Of a stretch of DNA of 64,000 nucleotides, positions 8,424 through 17,330 are shown in pieces. Position numbers and translations under genes: made by a program. This DNA comes from GCA-2748575 sp965222725 (GTDB lineage Bacteria; Pseudomonadota; Gammaproteobacteria; Pseudomonadales; Ketobacteraceae), in NCBI GenBank assembly GCA_965222725.1, contig OZ244969.1, forward strand, positions 372,001 to 436,000. The letters run 5' to 3'. How positions within the stretch are numbered: position 1 is the stretch's first letter; each line of letters opens with the position of its first letter. Under the pieces are notes generated by a model. The model did not search any database. It saw nothing but the letters and a program-made list of their open reading frames with translations, and was not told where the DNA came from.

Positions 8424-9557
8424 TTATTCTGAAACCGACTCGACACTGTTGCCCTTGTACAAGGCTGCCAGAATCCGGTCCAGATGCTGCTCCAGCTCGG
8501 CCCGCGACTGATGACGGCAGTTAATATGCCCCAGCTTGCGTCTGGGTTGAGGAGTTTTCTGATACCAGTGAAATTCCGCGCCGGTATCTTCCAGCAACTG
8601 ACTGTATTGCTCCGTATCAAAGGCACCCAGCACGTTCACCATACCAAAGTTTTCGGTAGCCTCGGTGGAACCCAATTCAAGCCCCGCCACCCCGCGAATG
8701 TGGTTTTCAAACTGACTGGCAATACCGGGTTGCATGGTCCAGTGGCCGCTGTTGTGAACCCGGGGAGCCAGTTCATTCACCAGCAGCCCCTTGTCGGTTT
8801 CAAAGCACTCCATGGTAAGTACGCCCACATAGTCCCAGGCGTCCATCAACCGTTGCAGCCAGTCCCGGGCGGTAGATTCCAGTGCATCGCTCAGGTTGGG
8901 TGCCGGTGCCTGGGAGCGCACCAGAATGCCTTCGCGGTGCAGGTTTTCCACGCCCGGATAAAAGCGGATATCACCAGCGGTGTTGCGGACCGCCAGAAAA
9001 GACACCTCACGCCGGAAACTGACGCCTTCCTCCAGAATGACCCCCCCTTCAGGGAATATACCTGCCAGCTCTTCCAGATCCTGATCCGTGCGGATCTGCC
9101 ACTGATGCTTGCCGTCGTAACCACTGGTCATGGACTTGGCAAACAGGGGCCGCTGCAAGGGTGCTGCCAGCGCCTGCAGGGATTCAGGTTCATTCACAAT
9201 GGCAAAGCGGGTGGTATTGATACCGTGGTCCGCCAGAAACTGCTTTTCCCGGCCGCGGTGCTGGGTAATTTCAATGGCATCCGGATTGGGGTGAACGGGG
9301 CAGAAGGCCTGCATCGAACGCAGCTCCGCCACCGGCACCGCTTCCTTTTCCACGGTGATCACCGCAGGTTTGCCCAGGGCGCTGTAAAGGTCAGCGGGGT
9401 CCGGATAATCTTCAAATGTCACAATATCCCCCAGGCCATCCACGGGGGCCGTGGATTCACCACGGTGGCTGATAAAACAGCAGGTAATGCCCAGGGGCTC
9501 AGCCGCCTGTGCCATCATGCGTGCGAGCTGGCCAACACCAAAAATGGCAACGCGCAT
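8424..9557 (-). CDS. purK: N5-carboxyaminoimidazole ribonucleotide synthase
   Basis: The chosen start (MRVAIFGVGQLARMM) gives 377 residues, normal for PurK. It shares its A with the purE stop (TAATG), so translation is coupled. The protein is an ATP-grasp enzyme: N-terminal FGVGQLARMMAQAA nucleotide-type fold, ATP-grasp core (FAKSMTSGYDGKHQWQI, GVILEEGVSFRREVS, YVGVLTMECF, VNELAPRVHNSGHWT). It carboxylates AIR to N5-CAIR with ATP and bicarbonate, the step before PurE in purine synthesis. The upstream extension to 9602 lies inside purE and is not needed. Confidence 0.96.
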   Translation of the reverse strand: MRVAIFGVGQLARMMAQAAEPLGITCCFISHRGESTAPVDGLGDIVTFEDYPDPADLYSALGKPAVITVEKEAVPVAELRSMQAFCPVHPNPDAIEITQHRGREKQFLADHGINTTRFAIVNEPESLQALAAPLQRPLFAKSMTSGYDGKHQWQIRTDQDLEELAGIFPEGGVILEEGVSFRREVSFLAVRNTAGDIRFYPGVENLHREGILVRSQAPAPNLSDALESTARDWLQRLMDAWDYVGVLTMECFETDKGLLVNELAPRVHNSGHWTMQPGIASQFENHIRGVAGLELGSTEATENFGMVNVLGAFDTEQYSQLLEDTGAEFHWYQKTPQPRRKLGHINCRHQSRAELEQHLDRILAALYKGNSVESVSE

Positions 9558-10039
9558 TATTCTACCTCCCAGGGCACGGAGTCGGTCTGGGCCTGACGCC
9601 AAGCATCAAGACGTTTGGCCAGTTCCGCGTCTGACAGCGCCAGCATCTGAGCTGCCAGCAAACCGCCGTTATAGGCACCGGCCGCACCCACTGCCTGGCA
9701 GGCCACGGCAATACCGCGAGGCATCTGCACCATGGACATCAGGCTGTCCACGCCGGCAAAGTGACGGCTGGGCATGGGCACCGCGATCACAGGTAACGGG
9801 GTATTGGCAGCTACCATGCCCGCCAGATGGGCAGACCCGCCGGCACCGGCAATAATCACTTTAACCCCCCGGTCACGGGCCTCCTGGGCAAACTTCTGCA
9901 TGCGATCCGGGGTGCGGTGAGCGGAAACCACATTGGTTTCGTAGGCCACCTGCAGCTGATCCAGGGGAATACAGGCCTCTTTCATGTGGGGCCAGTCAGA
10001 ACGGGACCCCATGATAATGCTGACGGGAGCTGTTGGCAT
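9557..10039 (-). CDS. purE: N5-carboxyaminoimidazole ribonucleotide mutase
   Basis: The start at 10039 (MPTAPVSIIMGSRSDW) gives 160 residues, the usual length for class I PurE. The extra 43 codons upstream translate the GC-rich leader and are rejected. Family motifs are intact: IIMGSRSDW with the substrate-binding GSRSD, SAHRTPDRM, AGAGGSAHLAGM and PVIAVPMPS. The enzyme converts N5-CAIR to CAIR. It heads the purE-purK operon, with a TATAAT element and a structured leader upstream. Confidence 0.96.
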   Translation of the reverse strand: MPTAPVSIIMGSRSDWPHMKEACIPLDQLQVAYETNVVSAHRTPDRMQKFAQEARDRGVKVIIAGAGGSAHLAGMVAANTPLPVIAVPMPSRHFAGVDSLMSMVQMPRGIAVACQAVGAAGAYNGGLLAAQMLALSDAELAKRLDAWRQAQTDSVPWEVE

Positions 10040-10151
10040 ATCGACGTTACCTATAAAACATTCGGGAGCGAAACGAGGGATTTTACCTGCCGTGGGACCG
10101 GCAAAACCGGCCGCAAACCGGCTCCTCGCCCCGCGCGAGGCGCAGATTATA
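10040..10151 (-). promoter_or_regulatory. purE promoter and GC-rich structured leader
   Basis: On the minus strand TATAAT occupies 10151-10146, predicting a leader of about 100 bases. The leader holds a CCTCGC/GCGAGG hairpin (about 10122-10142) followed by repeated CCGG blocks that can pair (about 10091-10120). GCCGCAAACCGG loosely resembles half of a PurR box, but no full operator is visible. The block also resembles REP-type palindromes. No strong -35 is seen. Confidence 0.4.
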
Positions 10152-10206
10152 CAGAAATCCACCGGCAAGGCACAGCAGCCCTGACCAGCAGCTCAACAGG
10201 CGGAGA

Positions 10207-13200
10207 TCAGGGCTGCTGCTTCTCTTTGGGGCGGGACTCGCCCACCTGAAATGTCCAGAGCAAATCCAGCGTGTTGGCCGTGCTGCTGACCGCTTCCAGA
10301 AACAGATTGGATCGCAATTTGTAGCGCATTGTCAGGGAGTTCACGTCTTCAAACATGCCCATGCCATAGCGCACAAACAGCCGCGGATTCACATAACCAC
10401 TGAGCTGCACTTCGGCGCCACTGTCGCCTTCGCCGGCGCTGATCTGGAAATTTCTGATTCCCAGTTTATCGGCATAATCCTGCAACGCGGATTCCCCGGT
10501 GGCGGCCCCCAGGCTGACAGCCGCCTGGCTCAGCAAGGCGCTGGAATCCTGTTGCTGGCCTTCGCCCGGTGCCTGGCCGGTAACCAGGTAATGCAGCTTC
10601 TTCTGATCCGACATGGCCGGCTGGGAAAACAAGGTTACCGAGGGGCTTTTAGCCGGGCCTTCGGCACGAATTCCCACGGTGACCGCATCGGTAATATCGG
10701 CGCGCACGGCATCCACATGAATGGTGGGATTATCAATGGGCCCCACAAAGATCAGTTCGCCGCTGCGGATTTTCAGGTTCTGCCCATAGGCCCGGTAGGT
10801 TCCCTCTACCAGCTGCACAAAACCATTACCCTGCAACAACTGTTGCGGTGAATACTCCAGCCGCAGGTTCCCCTTAAGGTGAGTTTCCAATCCGAAACCA
10901 CGGAACAGCACATCACTTCCCAGTTGCATATCCACGTTGGCATAAAGCGGCGTTTCCTCGGTTTTACTGGTGTCGGAATCCACAATCACCACATCACTGG
11001 AAACACCCACACTGTTTTTGGGCAGGGACTTGATATTGATAAAAGCCCGCGGCACTTGAACGCTACCGGAAATGTTCAGCTGCCCGCCACGATAGTCAGC
11101 CTTGATATCCGGCACTACCCAGATATCCGTTTGCGGCAACGGGGTAAACTCTATTTCCTCACTTTGCAGTGCAAAGCTGGCGGTTAAGGGTGATTCTGTC
11201 CAGTCCAGCTGGCCGCTGATATCGGCGCTGGAATCACCCAGCGCCAAAGAGCCTTTATAGTCAGCCCGGTAGGCATCAAACCTTGTGGTGATACGGATAT
11301 CCGTCAGCTGTTTGGGCAGTTCCAGGTGATTGAATTTTCCGTTCCGGATTTCGGCTTTGCCCTGCAACGAGGGCTTGTCGATAGTACCCGCCAGGGTGAG
11401 CGAGCCATTGGCAACCCCGGACAGTTCAGTGACATCAATAAGAAAGGATTGCAGCGTGCGCAGCTCAAATCGCTGGACATCAAAACTGCCCTGCAGCTGT
11501 TGCTCCCGGTCAATCGTCAGGTGGCCTTCCACCTGGCCGTAATCACCGGCGTCCATGGCCAGGTTCAGGCGGGCTGTTTGCAGGTTACCTGTAACTTCGG
11601 TTTGCAAGCGCCGGATATCAATCACCAGTTTGCGCTCCGCCAGTGGCAGGCGCAGTTCACTGTTATCGCTTTGCAGGCTGGCAGAAAAATCCGTCAGTTC
11701 ACTGTTGGCAATGGTGGCATTCAGTTGCCCGTAAAAGGAACCATCCGCCTGCCAGTCGCTGTTCATTAACGGGCGTATCTGTTGCCAGGAAAGGTGCTGC
11801 GCCCGGGCACTCACCTGCGCATTGCCATCGAGCCACTCCACCGCTTTATCCAGACAGACTTCCGGCTGCTGTTCCAGGCCTTTGCGCAATTCCTGCAGAC
11901 AAAAAGACTGCAACCCGAAGCGTCTGTCGGACAGATTCACAACCGCCTTGAGGGTATCCAGATTCTGCCAGGGCTCAAGCGGCCAGTCCGCCAGTGGCGT
12001 CCACCTGATGCGCGAACAATCAATCGCGGTTTGCTGGCTGGGTATCTTGTGCAAGGCATCCCCCTGGCAGCGCAGCAAGAGTTCGCCGTAATCCGGGGTA
12101 GAGGCATCGGCTGTCAGATCAAAGCGCTGCTGATCCCCCTGCAGGGACAATTCCAGCTGATCAATACGCTGGGCCTGATAACGAATGTCGGAACCACTGG
12201 CTGTAATGGCATAGGGCAGGTCCTGGGTGGATTCCAGGCGGGCAGTTGCCGTGCCCAGTTCAAGATCATCGTAAACCAGATTTTTTATTGCCAGCTTGCC
12301 TTTACCCATGGGTAATTCTTTCCAGCCCGCGGCCGTTTTCGGCACGGCCATTTCCAGCTGACCCTGCACACTGCCCGACAGCTCACCGGGCAACAGGCCA
12401 CTGAAATAATGCAGTTGCGGCAAGCGGAAAGACAATGCCACCGGCTTGCCCTGTTGCCAGGGCCGGCTCAGCTGCACCTGGTTTTCCGCCTGATGCAACA
12501 CCGCCTTTGCCACCCGTAAGCCGCGCTCCCGGTGCCAGTCCAGTTGGCCTTCGCCTTTCACCACCTGTTTCAGAAAATTGCCGGACAGTTTATTCAATTC
12601 TACGGTCAGTAATTCCGGCAAGGGTGCACTTTCCTGATTACGGGTACTCACATCCAGTCTGATTTCGCCGCTCAAATCCCCCTGCAAATCCGCTTCGCTG
12701 TCGGGAACAAACAGCGCCGGATCGATATGGGCAAAGTTCAGCAAAGCATTACCCTGGTAATCGCCGTTACCGGTTTTACCCAAAAAATCCGGGCCCAGCT
12801 GTATACGGCTTTCGCCACTGACCTCCCCCCTGGGCAACTGCAAACGGAAATTGCTGACAGTGAGCTGTTGCGCCTGCAGCTGCAGTGCCGCGCTGAGGCG
12901 GTTTTCTCCGGGCCATTGATCGGTTTGAAAACGGGCTTGGAGATTTCCCTGAATATCCAGGGCCTTTCCCTTCAGAGAAGCCTGCGTGCCTTTCAGCCGC
13001 AGCGTGCCGGCATCCTCCAGATTGAGTTCGGTATCTTCCAGGGCAAGGGTCAGATCCCAGGGCAAGGCGTTATCCAGCGGCGCCAGGCCAAGTTCAAATG
13101 TCAGGGGCCACTGACCGCTGACATTTCCGGAGGCCTGCAGGGTTTCCAGATCACCCTCTATATGCAGCTCCGCTTCGCCCGGCACGGTGGGGGTGCTGAC

Positions 13201-13836
13201 ACTGGCGTCAAGCTGCAAAGGGTAACGATCACGAAAACGCATGGCCCCATCTGCCGCTAACCGGTAGGGGGCTTCACCCTCTGCCAATGAATAACTCAGC
13301 TGTAATTTGCGGAAGGTTAACTTGTTCAGCAGCCAGCGTATCCGGCCGGAAATACCCATCAACTCCAGCAAGGGTTCGGTGTTGCTGCCATTAACGGCAA
13401 GGTGAAAACGTTCCAGCTGCAACTGGTCCACCATCAGCGGCAACGGAATGGATACTTCCGGCAGGGGGAAAAGCCCAGTTTCAGGATCAGCGGATTCCCC
13501 TTCCGGAATCAACACTGTCAGTTGTCGGGCGCTTAGCTCGCTCAGGCAAACCCGCAGGCTGAGCAGACACTGCAATCGCAGTACTGCGTTAACCTCGTCA
13601 AGGGTTACCCGGGTGTCACCATCGGACCATTGCAGCAGCTCAACGCTGACACCTTCGGCAAGGGTGCCCTGTACGTTGTGAATTGCCAGCTCCGGTACCA
13701 GCTGCTGCAGTTTTTCCACAGCGTAATCAACGGTCACTTCCTGATGCAGCAACCATTGAACCACCGCAAATGACAACAGCAGCAGCGCCACCAGACCCAG
13801 CAACAGCCAGCGGATCCACTTAAGAACTTTAACCAT
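10207..13836 (-). CDS. tamB: Translocation and assembly module inner-membrane component TamB
   Basis: This 1209-residue protein has an N-terminal membrane anchor (WIRWLLLGLVALLLLSFAVV), a very long repetitive beta-rich body and the conserved C-terminal DUF490 domain. That domain includes GNLRLEYSPQQLLQGNGFVQ, GTYRAYGQNLKIRSGEL and YVNPRLFVRYGMGMFE. Length and layout match TamB. It bridges the periplasm and works with the Omp85 protein TamA in outer-membrane protein insertion and phospholipid transport. It lies 9 bases after tamA in the same operon. Confidence 0.94.
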   Translation of the reverse strand: MVKVLKWIRWLLLGLVALLLLSFAVVQWLLHQEVTVDYAVEKLQQLVPELAIHNVQGTLAEGVSVELLQWSDGDTRVTLDEVNAVLRLQCLLSLRVCLSELSARQLTVLIPEGESADPETGLFPLPEVSIPLPLMVDQLQLERFHLAVNGSNTEPLLELMGISGRIRWLLNKLTFRKLQLSYSLAEGEAPYRLAADGAMRFRDRYPLQLDASVSTPTVPGEAELHIEGDLETLQASGNVSGQWPLTFELGLAPLDNALPWDLTLALEDTELNLEDAGTLRLKGTQASLKGKALDIQGNLQARFQTDQWPGENRLSAALQLQAQQLTVSNFRLQLPRGEVSGESRIQLGPDFLGKTGNGDYQGNALLNFAHIDPALFVPDSEADLQGDLSGEIRLDVSTRNQESAPLPELLTVELNKLSGNFLKQVVKGEGQLDWHRERGLRVAKAVLHQAENQVQLSRPWQQGKPVALSFRLPQLHYFSGLLPGELSGSVQGQLEMAVPKTAAGWKELPMGKGKLAIKNLVYDDLELGTATARLESTQDLPYAITASGSDIRYQAQRIDQLELSLQGDQQRFDLTADASTPDYGELLLRCQGDALHKIPSQQTAIDCSRIRWTPLADWPLEPWQNLDTLKAVVNLSDRRFGLQSFCLQELRKGLEQQPEVCLDKAVEWLDGNAQVSARAQHLSWQQIRPLMNSDWQADGSFYGQLNATIANSELTDFSASLQSDNSELRLPLAERKLVIDIRRLQTEVTGNLQTARLNLAMDAGDYGQVEGHLTIDREQQLQGSFDVQRFELRTLQSFLIDVTELSGVANGSLTLAGTIDKPSLQGKAEIRNGKFNHLELPKQLTDIRITTRFDAYRADYKGSLALGDSSADISGQLDWTESPLTASFALQSEEIEFTPLPQTDIWVVPDIKADYRGGQLNISGSVQVPRAFINIKSLPKNSVGVSSDVVIVDSDTSKTEETPLYANVDMQLGSDVLFRGFGLETHLKGNLRLEYSPQQLLQGNGFVQLVEGTYRAYGQNLKIRSGELIFVGPIDNPTIHVDAVRADITDAVTVGIRAEGPAKSPSVTLFSQPAMSDQKKLHYLVTGQAPGEGQQQDSSALLSQAAVSLGAATGESALQDYADKLGIRNFQISAGEGDSGAEVQLSGYVNPRLFVRYGMGMFEDVNSLTMRYKLRSNLFLEAVSSTANTLDLLWTFQVGESRPKEKQQP

Positions 13837-13845
13837 TCAACACCT

Positions 13846-15693
13846 TCACAGCGTGGTTCCCATGGTTAAATGCAATTGAATACCTTCGTGCGCGTCGTCA
13901 TCTACCGGCTGGGCAATATCAAACCTCACCGGCCCCACCGGAGACTGCCAGTGGATACCAAAACCGGCCCCCTGGTGAAAAGGCGCCGAGGATTCGTTAT
14001 AGGCACGGCCCACATCAGTGAACAGGGCAAGAAACCACTGGGGTTTCCAGCGCCAGCGGTATTCCAGTCCGGCCACATTCAGGTAACGGCCACCGATCAG
14101 ATCACCGTCCTCATCTTCGGGAGACAGGGATTCAAAATCATACCCCCGCACACTCTGGTCACCACCGGTAAAAAACCGGCGTGACGGCGGCACGTCTTCA
14201 TATTGACCGGCTTCCACTATGCCCAGTTCCAGCTTGGCGTGAAACTCGTGGCGTTCCGCCACCAGGGTAAACCAGCGGGCTCCGGTAATGACGCGCATAA
14301 AATCCGTATCCGATCCCAGGTCCACGGTACTGGCCTCCAGTCCCAGCCAGACCCGGTAACCGCCATCCGGCAGATGGGGATCACCTTCCAGCCGGGTGCG
14401 GCTCCAGCTGGCACCGGGAATCACATAAAACACGTCTTCCGTTGGCTCATCACCCTGCTGATAGGTTTCTTCCTCAACCCCGACCTTGTAGGTGTGCTGC
14501 CAGCCACCACGAATGGAATGGTGAGCAACACTGGTTTCCCAGACCCGGGTTTCGGTGTCCTCCACATCTTTGTGGCGCCAGCCGGCATCAAAGGACAGGT
14601 AATGATTCAGGGGATTCGTGATGGGGATACGGTATTCCGAACTCACCTGTTGCTCGATTTCCGACACTCTTGCTTCAGAATGCCACTGATGGCCATTGTC
14701 GGTAATCAGCGGCATATCCCAGCCCAGGCGAATTCGCGGGCCGGTGTCGGTACTGAAACCCACACCGGTTGTAAAAGTGTGCTCGGCGGCATCCACCAAA
14801 GAAACCTCAATCGCCATCTTGCCGGGGCCGGCTTCCACCGGCAGCACACTGATCTGATCGAAATAGCCCGTATCCAGCAGCTGGCCATAGAGCCTGGCCA
14901 GCTCTGCCGTCTGATAGCGGTCGCCGGGTTTGATAATGGTGAGTTTCTGCAACAGCTCATCGCTGATCTGAGTGCCCTCAAAACGGATGCTGGCCACTGT
15001 GTAGGCATCCCCCGTCTGCAGGCTCAGAATCACATGGGCGGTTTTTTCTTTCAGATTGAGCTGCAGGGCTTTTTCCGTGTAACGGGCATCCCGATACCCC
15101 AGGGCACGGGCCTCGTTCAGCCAGTGGCGCTTGAAATCATCGTAAGTTCCCTGATTAAGGCGCTCCCCGGGGTTGAAAGGCGGGGCCTGTTTGATCTCTT
15201 GCAAACGGGGTTCACCGGCACCCTCCCCCTGGATACTGAGATCCACCTGCTGCCAGCGAACCGGCTCACCGGGTGTTACGTCTATGCGGATGCGATCGTC
15301 TTTACGGCGCCACTCATACTGCAGCTCGTAATAACCCAGCGCCCGGCCGGCACGAATCACCGCCCGCTCAAGCGCCGGCACCAGTTGCTCTTCGGTACGG
15401 CCGTTAAGCTCACTGATGCTTTGCAGGTGCAGCTCGATGTTGTCTTCCAGGTCCTCGGGGGCACCTTCAATATCCCACTCCAGCGCCTCTGCACTCAGGG
15501 CGCTGACGGGTATCAACATGAACAGTATGGAAAAGAGGAGACGCAGCCAGTGTCGCAAAAGATTCAGAATTCCGTTCGCTGAAAAAGGAAGTAAACGGGC
15601 TATCGTAAACCAGAGCTTGATACGATTGAACCATTTGATGGCTAGTGAAGCCTTCCCGGGAAGTGTAATATTCACAGAGCCCGCCTTAGCCAC
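13846..15693 (-). CDS. tamA: Translocation and assembly module outer-membrane component TamA
   Basis: The ORF gives 615 residues. The true start may be shorter: the likely signal peptide (RLLFSILFMLIPVSALSA) begins only about 48 residues in, and the only ATG before it is the ORF start, so a TTG near residue 46 is an alternative. Three POTRA domains follow (about 70-310), then a 16-strand Omp85 barrel with RGYDFESLSPEDEDGDLIGG near the conserved VRGY loop and a C-terminal strand (GIQLHLTMGTTL). Together with tamB it forms the TAM complex. Confidence 0.93.
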   Translation of the reverse strand: MAKAGSVNITLPGKASLAIKWFNRIKLWFTIARLLPFSANGILNLLRHWLRLLFSILFMLIPVSALSAEALEWDIEGAPEDLEDNIELHLQSISELNGRTEEQLVPALERAVIRAGRALGYYELQYEWRRKDDRIRIDVTPGEPVRWQQVDLSIQGEGAGEPRLQEIKQAPPFNPGERLNQGTYDDFKRHWLNEARALGYRDARYTEKALQLNLKEKTAHVILSLQTGDAYTVASIRFEGTQISDELLQKLTIIKPGDRYQTAELARLYGQLLDTGYFDQISVLPVEAGPGKMAIEVSLVDAAEHTFTTGVGFSTDTGPRIRLGWDMPLITDNGHQWHSEARVSEIEQQVSSEYRIPITNPLNHYLSFDAGWRHKDVEDTETRVWETSVAHHSIRGGWQHTYKVGVEEETYQQGDEPTEDVFYVIPGASWSRTRLEGDPHLPDGGYRVWLGLEASTVDLGSDTDFMRVITGARWFTLVAERHEFHAKLELGIVEAGQYEDVPPSRRFFTGGDQSVRGYDFESLSPEDEDGDLIGGRYLNVAGLEYRWRWKPQWFLALFTDVGRAYNESSAPFHQGAGFGIHWQSPVGPVRFDIAQPVDDDAHEGIQLHLTMGTTL

Positions 15694-15839
15694 ATAGGTT
15701 ACCGGTTTCGGCGTCGGAATTTTATACAGGCCAATAGCGGCAAATCGGATTAACCCTTTTGTAACAACTGTTTATATTTTGGCCTGATTTGTGCTTATCA
15801 CTTGATTTTGAACGATTTTTAACTGGCAGTAATATTTTA

Positions 15840-16502
15840 ATGCAGCTCCGATTCTTCGCTTTTTTTGCCTTTTTTACGGCAGTGTTGAGCAACAGCGCCC
15901 TGGCAGCACTCATTGATGAGAACCACTGCTATGGCGCGGCGGACTGCTATTCCAACATTACCCAGTGGCAAAACCCCTTCGAAAACAGCCTGAAAACCGG
16001 CTACGACGCCATGGATAACAACCTGGTGGACATGCCCGATATTGGCGACAGCCGAAGCAGCAGACGCAACCGCCGCAACCCCGTTGCCGGGGCAGACACC
16101 TGGCTGGAATCAGCGGATACGGCACTGGATCCGGCACTGGATGACACCCAGAGCGACCGGATGGAATTTGACCCGGAAGTAGTGGCCTTTATTACGGATT
16201 TCCAGAAAGAATCCTTCAATGCGCCGGCCCGGCATAACTACGCCCAGTTCAACTACGACAAAACATCGGGCTTTAAACAGATCCGGCTTTCCCAGGAAGA
16301 CATGGATCATGTCCGCGACATTGTCTCCAGTTCTTCGGCCTCGCGGGGCAGCGGCGATGTGCTGTCATCCGGAAACCCCAAAGCCAAACGCCCACCGGTC
16401 AAACCGGTGGACTCCGGCCCCTTCAGTCTGCAGATGATCATCATCTTTCACATCGCGCTCTTTGTGATCGCGTTTATCGTCTTCAAACTCGATCGCGCCT
16501 GA
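15840..16502 (+). CDS. Secreted hypothetical protein with C-terminal membrane anchor
   Basis: The start at 15840 puts a clear signal peptide first (FFAFFAFFTAVLSNSALA), giving 220 residues. The mature region has a Cys pair (HCYGAADCYSN), an acidic and Arg-rich middle, and a Pro/Lys stretch. One membrane helix lies at the extreme C-terminus (MIIIFHIALFVIAFIVF), followed by KLDRA. The arrangement suggests a periplasmic protein anchored by its tail. I do not recognise the family. It is divergent from tamA, and a role in the envelope is only a guess from location. Confidence 0.7.
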   Translation: MQLRFFAFFAFFTAVLSNSALAALIDENHCYGAADCYSNITQWQNPFENSLKTGYDAMDNNLVDMPDIGDSRSSRRNRRNPVAGADTWLESADTALDPALDDTQSDRMEFDPEVVAFITDFQKESFNAPARHNYAQFNYDKTSGFKQIRLSQEDMDHVRDIVSSSSASRGSGDVLSSGNPKAKRPPVKPVDSGPFSLQMIIIFHIALFVIAFIVFKLDRA

Positions 16503-16509
16503 CACTGTA

Positions 16510-17250
16510 TCAGCCATTTTCAAGCACAGGATCTTTCTGAGCCAGCAAAGGCGCCGTCAGTTGTGACAGACTCAGCTTCTGTTTGCCGTCGGCAAAATTA
16601 TCCTTCGCCAGCCAGGTGTGAAACACCTGCTGCAGTGCCGGCCATTCCCTGTCGATTATGGAATACCAGGCCGTATCCCGATTACGTTCTTTAAACACAT
16701 GGGACTGACGAAACAGCCCTTCGTAGGAAAAGCCCAGACGCTGGGCGGCCCGCCGCGAAGCCCGGTTCAGGCTGTTGCATTTCCATTCATAACGGCGGTA
16801 GCCCAGCGCAAAGGCCTGCTGCATCATCAGGAACATGGCTTCAGTGGCCGCCAGGGTTTGCTGCAACAGGGGCGAGAAACACAGGTGCCCCACTTCCACG
16901 CTGCCGTGAGCCGGGTTTATGCGTAAATAGCTGGCGACGCCAATGGCTTTGTGGGTGACCTGATCAACAATGGCATAGAACAACGGGTTATCGCCGCAGC
17001 AGTTTTCTGCGGCCCATTCAAGATACGCGTCCCTTGAGTCGAAGGGGCCATAAGGCAGATAAGTCCACAGACTGCCGGCCGCATCCAGCTGCCAGGCGTT
17101 GTACAGATCATTGCCGTGGGCATCAAGATCAAAGGGTTCAAGACGGCAGTGTTGCCCGGTTAATACAGTTTTTTGTGGCGGCAGTGCGCCGCTCCAGTTT
17201 CCCACAAGGGAACCCAGGGGCTGGTTAGCGCCTTCCTGATGGCTGGTCAT
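16510..17250 (-). CDS. GNAT family N-acetyltransferase (RimJ/RimL type)
   Basis: The ATG at 17250 (MTSHQEG) lies 9 bases from AAGG, whereas the ATG at 17259 is too close, so 17250 is chosen, giving 246 residues. The fold runs from about 35 to 205: CRLEPFDLDAHGNDLY, the motif A region EVGHLCFSPLLQQTLAATEAM, and RRYEWKCNSLNRASRRAAQRLGFSYEG. This last motif is typical of RimJ/RimL-like acetyltransferases that modify protein N-termini or small amines. An extra C-terminal tail of about 30 residues follows. The substrate is unknown. It is a single gene preceded by a tandem 20-bp repeat. Confidence 0.85.
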   Translation of the reverse strand: MTSHQEGANQPLGSLVGNWSGALPPQKTVLTGQHCRLEPFDLDAHGNDLYNAWQLDAAGSLWTYLPYGPFDSRDAYLEWAAENCCGDNPLFYAIVDQVTHKAIGVASYLRINPAHGSVEVGHLCFSPLLQQTLAATEAMFLMMQQAFALGYRRYEWKCNSLNRASRRAAQRLGFSYEGLFRQSHVFKERNRDTAWYSIIDREWPALQQVFHTWLAKDNFADGKQKLSLSQLTAPLLAQKDPVLENG

Positions 17251-17268
17251 TGGTAACATCCTTTAGTG

Positions 17269-17308
17269 ATTGCGTTCATGACTGTAAAATTGCGTTCATG
17301 ACTGTAAA
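17269..17308. repeat. Perfect tandem 20-bp repeat upstream of the acetyltransferase gene
   Basis: The unit ATTGCGTTCATGACTGTAAA occurs twice without a mismatch (17269-17288 and 17289-17308). Each copy contains the palindrome TCATGA. It lies about 20 bases upstream of the acetyltransferase start, where it could hold a promoter or operator or be a recent duplication. Confidence 0.8.
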
Positions 17309-17330
17309 AAAGGCCATCGAGTATAACCTG

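Noticed and set aside
8484..9596. 370-codon plus-strand frame opposite purK
   Set aside because: PurK is certain by motif and operon order, and the antisense frame shows no domain.
10040..10168. N-terminal extension of PurE
   Set aside because: The extra 43 codons translate the GC-rich leader and precede the conserved IIMGSRSD start region.
14203..15582. Long plus-strand open frame opposite tamA
   Set aside because: It has no family features, no ribosome site and mirrors the codon bias of TamA, whose POTRA and barrel motifs are clear.
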